Shown in pieces: positions 33,091 through 38,520 of a DNA stretch of 38,520 nt; within the stretch, counting starts at the first letter, position 1, and each line of letters starts with the position of its first letter. Under the pieces are notes generated by a model. That model was not told where the DNA came from, made no database searches, and saw nothing but the letters and a program-made list of their open reading frames with translations. The DNA comes from Lachnospiraceae bacterium (GTDB lineage Bacteria; Bacillota; Clostridia; Lachnospirales; Lachnospiraceae): positions 6,983 to 45,502 of the forward strand of contig VSND01000031.1 in the NCBI GenBank assembly GCA_009774145.1, given 5' to 3'. Both the position numbers and the translations under genes were made by a program.

Positions 33091-33402
33091 TTACATATCG
33101 CCGGTTTCATTTACCAATGTGTCATAGATCTCCGAAGACAACTGAGAGACATAAAAATTATGATGACTGAATTTTGCACAGCCATTCTGCCATAACTGCC
33201 GGTTGATATCCGTCAAAAGCACCCGGTTGGTATGACTGTTGCACTGAATCAGATAGCACCTGTTCTCTTTCCCTTCCGTGCGAATCGCCATAGCATCCGC
33301 TTCGCCTTTCGTACAGGTGCGGTATTGGCCGTTTTCCGTGCATATCATCAAAATTTCATCCGTTTCCACCAGTCGTCCATTCGGCATTCTTAATCTGTAC
33401 AT
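33091..33402 (-). CDS. Uncharacterised 103-residue protein between cas6 and the CRISPR array
   Basis: A small soluble protein starting MYRLRMPNGRLVETDEILMI and ending in YDTLVNETGDM, with four Cys and several His residues. No family is recognised. The gene looks real: AAAGGAG lies 8 nt before the ATG, an extended -10 (TGGTATAAT) stands upstream, and a good terminator follows. Its place between cas6 and the array, in the same direction as both, suggests a CRISPR-linked role or an insertion. Nothing in the sequence shows which. Confidence 0.75.
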   Translation of the reverse strand: MYRLRMPNGRLVETDEILMICTENGQYRTCTKGEADAMAIRTEGKENRCYLIQCNSHTNRVLLTDINRQLWQNGCAKFSHHNFYVSQLSSEIYDTLVNETGDM

Positions 33403-33439
33403 ATGTTTTCTCCTTTATGATATTGATCATCTTGCTTTG

Positions 33440-33448
33440 ATTATACCA
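33440..33448 (-). promoter_or_regulatory. Extended -10 promoter of the 103-residue gene
   Basis: Minus-strand TGGTATAAT, a perfect extended -10, 38 nt before the start codon. The -35 is poor. Confidence 0.5.
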
Positions 33449-33555
33449 TAAATACTCTCGCCGTGTATACAGCCAGATTCCAGGTTTTATATACCCTGTG
33501 TCAGATTTTTTCCGTTTCTCCATCCAGTTCGTCCGACCGGAACTATTCGCCAGGT

Positions 33556-33738
33556 GTGTCAATGCTCTGGGGCGGGCTTATTCTATTTCTACTGCTATAA
33601 CAAAAAACATTGCCCAAAGGGCGGAAAAGTGTCAATGCCCTAAGTCGGGCTTATCCCATTTCTACCTGGTAACAGAGGACTTTAACCCTAACGATTATCT
33701 TGTGTCAATGCCCTAAGTCGGGCTTATCCCATTTCTAC
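33556..33738 (-). CRISPR. Minimal CRISPR array, three 37-nt repeats and two 36-nt spacers
   Basis: Repeats lie at 33556-33592, 33629-33665 and 33702-33738; spacers at 33593-33628 and 33666-33701. The two right-hand repeats are identical, while the leftmost differs at several positions and loses part of the GCCC/GGGC stem. Read leftwards the repeat starts GTAGAAATGGG, carries the GCCC-GACTTA-GGGC hairpin, and ends ATTGACAC, close to the ATTGAAAC/G handle of Cas6-processed types I and III. The degenerate left repeat is therefore the leader-distal end, and the leader lies to the right. The plus strand of spacer 2 reads LVTEDFNPNDYL in one frame, compatible with a protein-coding protospacer. Confidence 0.9.
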
Positions 33739-33877
33739 GGTACCCTTTCAAAAACCCTTTAAAATCAATGGTTTCCGGGCCCATTTTCAGGGGGTAATTG
33801 TCAGAAAATTCTGAAAATTCGGCTTTTTCGAACAAAAACGTGCATGTTTACAATTTGTTCATAATTTTCCTGTTTTT

Positions 33878-33906
33878 ATTCTACAACATATTCTGATAAA
33901 ACGCAA
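33878..33906 (-). promoter_or_regulatory. Candidate CRISPR leader promoter
   Basis: Minus-strand TTGCGT (33901-33906), a 17-nt spacer and TAGAAT (33878-33883). Transcription would begin about 130 nt before the first repeat, crossing an A/T-rich leader (33739-33870). Confidence 0.5.
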
Positions 33907-34003
33907 GGTAAATGTTCACATTTTGCAACATATTTATCACATTTTTCAGACAGCGGAAATGAACACATAGCATATATCCGTCATCCGGCAAAAAAATAAA
34001 GGA

Positions 34004-34032
34004 TTGACAAAATGTGTTTTTCCTGATACGGT
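34004..34032 (+). promoter_or_regulatory. Candidate promoter of the Rpn-type nuclease gene
   Basis: TTGACA (34004-34009), a 17-nt spacer and TACGGT (34027-34032). The -35 is perfect and the -10 weak; it lies about 165 nt upstream of the start codon. Confidence 0.4.
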
Positions 34033-34197
34033 ATTGGTACATAAAGGCAGTGAATATCTGCCGCAGATCTTTCTCAGCAAATCGCTGAAAATTTCCAGAA
34101 CTCAAAAATAAATGTTGAGCAATGCCAGAGATGCAGATATAATAGAAGTGACCATACATTCTGCTGTTCTCTTTGGTACTTCAAAGGAGGCAGGGTC

Positions 34198-35100
34198 ATG
34201 TTTATTCCCCCAAAATCAGACGTCTGCATGAAGGAACTGTTCCAGAATGAGACAGTCCTGAGATACTTTATCAGTGCAGTTCTGGCAATTCCGCCGGAAG
34301 ACATCCGCACCATACGCCTGAAAAACACATTTCTGCGGCGAAGATACCGGAAACAGAAACAGGGAATTCTGGATGTTCTCGCAGAAATGAACAACAGTAC
34401 AAAAGTCAGCATCGAGCTCCAGGTAAAACACTATGCATACTGGGACAGACGCCAGCTCTTCTACCTTGCGAAACTGTATACGGAAGACTTAAGGAGCGGT
34501 GAAAACTACGATCTGTTAAAAAGATGCGTGTCCATCAGTATTCTGGATTTTAACCTGACGAACCGGAAAGAATATCATCATGTTTATTATCTGTGCGATA
34601 AACAGGGATATAAGTTTTCCGACGTGTTGGAAATCCATATTCTGGAGCTGAAGAAAAAGCAGAAGGAGACGGAAGTAATGGACGAACTGGAAGAGTGGAT
34701 CCGGTTTTTCCGGGCAGGTTCTAAGGAGGATTTGGATATGACAGAAACAAAAAATCCGGGCATACTGGAAGCGATCAGAGTAGTGAAAGAGATAAACTTA
34801 AGCCAACGTATGCGGGTACGTTATGAAGCACATCTAAAACAGATGCGGGATGAAAGAGCATGGAAAACCTATGAACGGGAGAAAGCAAGGAAAGAAGGAC
34901 TTGCAGAGGGGCGTATGGAAGGGCGTGCGGAAGGACGTATGGAGGGGCGTGCGGAAGGACGTATGGAGGGACGTGCGGAAGGACGTATGGAAGAACGTCG
35001 CCAGATCATCCGCAATATGCTCGATCAGAGAATCCCTGACCAGGAGATCCTGAGACTTTCCGGCTGCAGTGAAGAAGAATTGAAGGATATAAAAGGATGA
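34198..35100 (+). CDS. Rpn-family PD-(D/E)XK nuclease / putative transposase-like protein
   Basis: A 300-residue member of the PDDEXK_2/Rpn family (PF12784). The nuclease core is GILDVLAEMNNSTKVSIELQ, with D59, E73 and Q75 and then K77 as likely catalytic residues, followed by YWDRRQLFYLAKLYTEDL. These proteins promote RecA-independent recombination in E. coli, and some act in phage defence. The C-terminal third is highly charged and contains a tandem octapeptide (EGRMEGRA-type) encoded by 24-bp direct repeats at about 34907-34993, then the usual helical tail RRQIIRNMLDQRIPDQEILR. The ATG has AAAGGAGG upstream. It lies between the CRISPR array and csx1 and reads opposite to both. Confidence 0.9.
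   Translation: MFIPPKSDVCMKELFQNETVLRYFISAVLAIPPEDIRTIRLKNTFLRRRYRKQKQGILDVLAEMNNSTKVSIELQVKHYAYWDRRQLFYLAKLYTEDLRSGENYDLLKRCVSISILDFNLTNRKEYHHVYYLCDKQGYKFSDVLEIHILELKKKQKETEVMDELEEWIRFFRAGSKEDLDMTETKNPGILEAIRVVKEINLSQRMRVRYEAHLKQMRDERAWKTYEREKARKEGLAEGRMEGRAEGRMEGRAEGRMEGRAEGRMEERRQIIRNMLDQRIPDQEILRLSGCSEEELKDIKG
34907..34993 (+). repeat. 24-bp tandem repeat inside the Rpn-type gene
   Basis: About 3.5 copies of a 24-bp unit (GCGGAAGGACGTATGGAGGG plus 4 nt) with few differences, in frame, encoding repeats of EGRMEGRA. The near-identity of copies suggests recent slippage. Confidence 0.85.
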
Positions 35101-35125
35101 CCAGACTGCTGCTTCAAAAAAAACA

Positions 35126-35164
35126 GGCTGACCCCGGCGACCATTCTCTGTCTCGGGATCAGCC
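35126..35164 (-). terminator. Terminator of the 74-residue gene, facing the Rpn-type gene
   Basis: 11-bp stem GGCTGACCCCG/CGGGATCAGCC with one mismatch; on the minus strand TGTTTTTTTT follows. It lies 26 nt after the Rpn stop codon and may act in both directions. Confidence 0.75.
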
Positions 35165-35217
35165 ATATTTCAACTGTCGGCCCTGTCCTTCAGCTTCAGA
35201 GCCTCATACCTCCTCTC

Positions 35218-35442
35218 TTAAAGTTCAATCACCCATTCGCAGCTCCCATCCTCCTTCTTTCTTCTGCACAAAAGCCCCATCTCGATCTCCAGACAATCTG
35301 TCCGCATTCCATCGAAAGCATGCTCCAGTTCCCGTTCCAGTTTTGTTATATTTTTGTCAATTCCGCGCTTCTGGCGTTTCATCTCAAGAATCTTTTCCGC
35401 CAGCTCCTGCACTTTCCGATAGACATTGATCTCCTGATACAC
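35218..35442 (-). CDS. Small charged coiled-coil protein, unknown function
   Basis: A 74-residue product from GTG 35442 (AAGGAAAAGACC upstream). Residues 8-45 are heptad-like (VQELAEKILEMKRQKRGIDK…), predicting a helix or coiled coil. The tail MGLLCRRKKEDGSCEWVIEL looks beta-like. No family is recognised. The gene has a clear terminator, which supports it being real. Confidence 0.6.
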   Translation of the reverse strand: MYQEINVYRKVQELAEKILEMKRQKRGIDKNITKLERELEHAFDGMRTDCLEIEMGLLCRRKKEDGSCEWVIEL

Positions 35443-36083
35443 GGTCTTTTCCTTTTCTTTAGACAGGGTCCGGCTGGAAGGAATCGTTATCTGTCTGTAG
35501 CCCAGAAAATTAAAGTTCCTGTCTCCCGCACAAAAACGTCAATTTAAAATCTCAGATTTCAAATTCTTCCTCCTCCGTGTCCTGGCGGAGTATTTCCGGC
35601 GCCTTACTGCCAGCAGGTCTTCGACCCCTGAACTGTTTTTCCACAGCCACACGACATGAACATGGCTTCCCTCCCATCCCTCCTGCATAGATGTAGGATG
35701 CGAGCTCTCCGATTTCTCCGATATCTTTTGAAATGAAGAAAGGATCGACTCCCTGATGAGGAAGGTGGATGCGGTGACGGTTGCCAGTGGCCAGGTCCAT
35801 CTTCCTGTTCTGGCCGCCAGGCAGGGGAAAAGCCAAATGCTTCCTATGGGCCGTGGGGCTCATGACGAGAACCATGGCCTTTTGCATTTCAGGCAGAAAG
35901 CAATACCGACAACAACATGCAGCATTTCGGGCAGGATTGTGCATTTGCAGACAGCACTGCGCAGTCAATGGGATAAATGTCGGAAAAATAATTCACTGTT
36001 TGCGTCTTCCTCAATTCGCCGTCCAACAATAAAACCCAACTGCCAAAATACATCTGCAGAGCAGGAGGACCCGTTCGAAACAT
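35443..36083. other. Gene-poor, possibly decayed region between csx1 and the 74-residue gene
   Basis: No intact gene is recognised in 640 nt. A 138-codon frame at 35552-35968 (minus) begins at a TTG without a Shine-Dalgarno. It has many Cys near its start and a segment reading DPFFISKDIGEIGELASYIY, and may be a remnant. Within it, in another frame, a 19-codon frame (35604-35663, minus) with GGGAGGGAAGCC before ATG would encode MFMSCGCGKTVQGSKTCWQ. Two near-identical 13-nt direct repeats lie at 35884-35896 and 35922-35934. Confidence 0.5.
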
Positions 36084-37580
36084 TTAAAAAGTAATGTGAA
36101 CTCCGTCTTGTTTCATGATTTCCTGCAGTTCCTCAAACCGTTTTACAAGATTTTTCTGAAGTTTGTCATAACCGGCCGGATGCATCTGAAATCCAAAATG
36201 ATTCAGTGAATTGCGCTGATCTGAGACAGCAGAGGATACATCCAGCAGCTCCTCCGAGAGATTCATAACCATCTTTTCGATCTTCTTAAGATAACGCTCT
36301 TTTTCTTCTGATTCCCGTTTTTCAAACCCGGGATCCATGAGAAATTCCGCCAGCAGTCTGTCTTTCAGAGCCCCCCTGGAAAGTTCTTCCTCTTTGCTTC
36401 CGCCTGACGGATGGATTTTACGGATCTGCTGGTTTGCCATAAATTTCAATGTCCGCCCGACGATCCCGTCTCTTTCCTCTTTGTCCCCGGCAGGAATCTC
36501 ATACGACTCACAGAGCCAGGTCTTGATGGTCTCCTCCAGCGCCGTAAAGCCCTGCTGCGTCAGATTCTTGTCAATCGCCCATTGAACGGCAGCCATGCCC
36601 GTCGCCGTATTTTCCAGTTCTATGCGCCTTCCCTCTTTTTCGATCCAGTATTTTCTGTCAAAAATATTCACGTCCCCGCGGATATGGTCCAGAAGCCGAA
36701 GCAGCGGAGCATCGGAAACCGGCTGTTCATCTTCGCACATTTTTTCATAATAATCGTGAAATTTATCATACGCAGTCTGTATGCTCTTCTTCTCGTTTGT
36801 GTCGTTCTTATCGTACTTTCCGCGGCCGGTATTCAGGCAGCTGGTCAGATCACAAAGCCTGTTTATCATCTGCGTGGTATTCTTCTGCTCTTTCCTGGGT
36901 TTGACCGTCTCTTTATACAGGTCTTTCAGCTGGTTGCTGCTTCCGCCCTTGATGAAAGATTCCGCCGCACTGGTCCAGTCCAGAATCGTACTGCAGGCCG
37001 ACATATCCAGAAGGTTGACATAATATTCTCCGCCTTCTCTCCGTTCTCCCAGTTCAAACGCTCCATAATACATCCCGCCTACCTGGATGTCTTTCAGAAC
37101 CTTGGCATAGTGGATCACCGTCAGCGCCTGCATGGGCAGATTTCTCAGGCCATGGGTAAAATCAAAATATACCGTCTCCTCCGACCTGATCACCCCGTAA
37201 ATCGCTTCAAAGATCTCATCGGTCTCCGCCTTATTCCGTCCCTCTTTGATCCGCACGCTTTCGATGGGGATATCCGGATATTCTCTTTTCAAAAGCTCCC
37301 TCAGCCCGGTCTTCTGCTCCCCTGCCGCCGGCTGCATGTTTTTCATTGCCGGATGCCTGCGCTCCGCCTCTGTATATGCTCTCGTGCGCCAGTTCATCTC
37401 TTCGGCCTTTTCTGTCAGAAGCACGGTGATCCTGTCCCCTTCGCTGCATACGGGCATGATGTATCTCAGCACCGCCATCTGGACAAACGGCGTGCGGTAT
37501 CCAAAATCTGTCCCTTCCACTTCATAAATGCAGTCCGTATAGAGACTTGTCCCTAATACGGTGATAAAATGTCTGTTCAT
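36084..37580 (-). CDS. csx1: Csx1/TM1812-family CARF–HEPN ribonuclease
   Basis: A 498-residue type III CRISPR ancillary protein. The N-terminal CARF (cyclic oligoadenylate-sensing) domain opens with FITVLGTSLYTDCIYEV. It contains VYFDFTHGLRNLPMQALTVI and GGMYYGAFELGERREGG, hallmark blocks of the TIGR02221/TM1812 group. The C-terminal HEPN domain carries the RNase motif RNSLNH (R456 to H461). On binding cyclic oligoadenylate made by Cas10, such proteins cut RNA non-specifically. No cas10 is in the window, so the activator must come from elsewhere or be absent. The Shine-Dalgarno is GGGAGGG, and a TATAAT -10 lies 24 nt upstream. Confidence 0.9.
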   Translation of the reverse strand: MNRHFITVLGTSLYTDCIYEVEGTDFGYRTPFVQMAVLRYIMPVCSEGDRITVLLTEKAEEMNWRTRAYTEAERRHPAMKNMQPAAGEQKTGLRELLKREYPDIPIESVRIKEGRNKAETDEIFEAIYGVIRSEETVYFDFTHGLRNLPMQALTVIHYAKVLKDIQVGGMYYGAFELGERREGGEYYVNLLDMSACSTILDWTSAAESFIKGGSSNQLKDLYKETVKPRKEQKNTTQMINRLCDLTSCLNTGRGKYDKNDTNEKKSIQTAYDKFHDYYEKMCEDEQPVSDAPLLRLLDHIRGDVNIFDRKYWIEKEGRRIELENTATGMAAVQWAIDKNLTQQGFTALEETIKTWLCESYEIPAGDKEERDGIVGRTLKFMANQQIRKIHPSGGSKEEELSRGALKDRLLAEFLMDPGFEKRESEEKERYLKKIEKMVMNLSEELLDVSSAVSDQRNSLNHFGFQMHPAGYDKLQKNLVKRFEELQEIMKQDGVHITF

Positions 37581-38074
37581 AACGATCCCTCCCTGTTTTC
37601 TTCATTATAGAAATTTGTACCCTCTAAGCTTAACAGCTTTTGTATCTTACTGTATCACAAATCCAGAATCAATTGTAGTATTTCAATGCATCAAGTATGC
37701 TTTTCGACAAATTTCATACTATTTTTTCTGATTGCCCCTCTGTCAGCGGCATTAAAGAACATAAAAACGGGGTCCACCACCCACCGTGACGGATCCCGCC
37801 AAACATCAAAATCCATTGATTTTAAGCCATTCTTCAATACTTTTGTCTGCGAGTACTTAAATTCCCATGGCATCCATTTCCAATTGCCGCCGGTATATAG
37901 CGGTCCGTGAGACACTGTATACCACTAATTTATTTTGTGATACTGAAATGATTATAAGGCTTTCATCTTCTCTGATTTTTTCTAAACTTCTCTTCCTCGC
38001 TTATTGTAGTAATCCATTCGTTCCTGAAACTCTTTCGCTATGAGATAACACATAACTCAGCACCATCTCTAACG
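37581..38074. other. Gene-poor region between csx1 and the PIN-domain gene
   Basis: AT-rich. A 74-codon frame at 37691-37915 (minus, starting MSHGPLYTGGNWKWMPWEFK) has no Shine-Dalgarno or recognisable family. Further upstream on the same strand, a short frame MCYLIAKEFQERMDYYNKRG ends after 24 codons. These look like fragments of decayed genes rather than functional ones. Confidence 0.45.
37604..37609 (-). promoter_or_regulatory. Candidate -10 of csx1
   Basis: Minus-strand TATAAT, 24 nt before the csx1 start codon; no convincing -35 at 16-18 nt. Confidence 0.35.
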
Positions 38075-38413
38075 TTACAAAAACACTTCGCCCAGGCGTC
38101 TTTGCAGCTTCTTATCAAAAGTAACAATATCAATACCCTTTTCCCATTTATAACCATACAAAAGACAATCCACAAAATCAAGTTTGGGTGATTTGTCAAA
38201 TATTTCTAATCCACGAAGTAATATATCCACATTAAGAATAATCATATCATTCATCAATTTACGGAAATTATATGCAATATCTTCCCTCGTAACCTGATAT
38301 ACACCTTCCAATACATAGCAGACTTCTGCCAATACCTCCAATGTTACATAACAATTTTTTCCTCGAATGATCGTTTTGATCTGCTGAAACTGCTCTTCAT
38401 TATCCTGTAACAA
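38075..38413 (-). CDS. PIN-domain (VapC-like) toxin, possibly lacking its true start
   Basis: The 112 residues from TTG 38413 show a PIN domain: a helix-rich middle with LEVLAEVCYVLEGVYQVTRE, then PKLDFVDCLLYGYKWEKGID and IVTFDKKLQRRLGE, supplying the later acidic residues. The family's first catalytic Asp lies in SSILDANAVLRFL, which is present in frame just upstream (38414-38450). Between the in-frame TAA at 38465 and the TTG, however, there is no ATG, GTG or TTG. So the first Asp is excluded unless a non-standard start is used. It follows the end of a probable antitoxin gene, the usual order. It may be an inactivated toxin. Confidence 0.7.
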   Translation of the reverse strand: MLQDNEEQFQQIKTIIRGKNCYVTLEVLAEVCYVLEGVYQVTREDIAYNFRKLMNDMIILNVDILLRGLEIFDKSPKLDFVDCLLYGYKWEKGIDIVTFDKKLQRRLGEVFL

Positions 38414-38464
38414 AAATCTCAGTACTGCATTTGCATCAAGTATGGAACTGTTAAGAAATAACTT

Positions 38465-38520
38465 TTAATCTTGGGGCTTAATAACATAGTTCCATTTTCC
38501 AAGTGTCTCATAAGGAAAAA
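38465..38520 (-). CDS. C-terminal tail of a probable antitoxin (partial)
   Basis: The frame is open from the right edge to TAA at 38465, giving YETLGKWNYVIKPQD at the end. Its position immediately before a PIN-domain gene, on the same strand, suggests the antitoxin of a VapBC-like pair. Too little is visible to name a family. Confidence 0.4.
   Translation of the reverse strand, partial: FPYETLGKWNYVIKPQD

Noticed and set aside
34198..35100. Active transposon carrying the Rpn-type gene
   Set aside because: No terminal inverted repeats or target duplications were visible around the gene; Rpn proteins are often annotated as transposases without being part of one.

Overview
The window looks like a chromosomal segment of a spore-forming member of the Lachnospiraceae (Clostridia). 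The evidence is the run mazG – hup – S4-domain gene – yabP – yabQ – divIC – spoIIE-type phosphatase – tilS – hpt – ftsH, all on the minus strand, together with other sporulation genes (spmB-like, a CotS-like coat kinase) and base composition near half GC. No rRNA, tRNA, integrase or intact insertion sequence was seen.

Layout from left to right. Positions 1-1154 hold the start of a large secreted, acidic, repeat-containing surface protein whose 3' end lies outside the window. Next come metG, a secreted DUF885-type metallopeptidase that runs on antisense through the end of a MarR regulator gene, and a cell-envelope sensing block: a lipoprotein, a small secreted protein, and a BlaR1-like/BlaI-like pair. 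From 10141 to 15063 is a defence-type island. Its minus-strand operon encodes a DUF262 (GmrS-like) protein, an ABC/SMC-like ATPase and an HNH nuclease with overlapping genes; an OLD-family ATPase–TOPRIM nuclease gene is transcribed divergently. Positions 15100-20765 carry an spmB-like gene without spmA, an FGGY sugar kinase, azlCD and a GH13 glycosidase.

Positions 21040-28847 are the conserved housekeeping and sporulation cluster. Upstream of the spoIIE-type gene is an unusual 21-bp-spaced promoter with an exact Spo0A box, the arrangement known for Spo0A-activated sigma-A promoters in Bacillus. A phosphoglucomutase and a spore coat kinase homologue follow.

Positions 32033-37580 hold pieces of a type III-like CRISPR locus: cas6, an uncharacterised 103-residue gene, a minimal three-repeat array transcribed leftwards, and a CARF-HEPN csx1-type gene. 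No cas10, cas7, cas5, cas1 or cas2 is present. An Rpn-type PD-(D/E)XK nuclease gene with an internal 24-bp tandem repeat sits between the array and csx1. The right edge has a PIN-domain toxin lacking a canonical start codon and the tail of a likely antitoxin.

The most interesting signals are: (i) the DUF262–ATPase–HNH operon, which looks like a Septu-like pair joined to a GmrS-like sensor; (ii) two related, highly structured intergenic elements of about 190 nt (24823-25008 and 28942-29126) that share junction motifs; and (iii) the orphan CRISPR cas6/array/csx1 set with an unknown gene embedded in it. All function calls come from reading motifs and family memory; no database search was possible.
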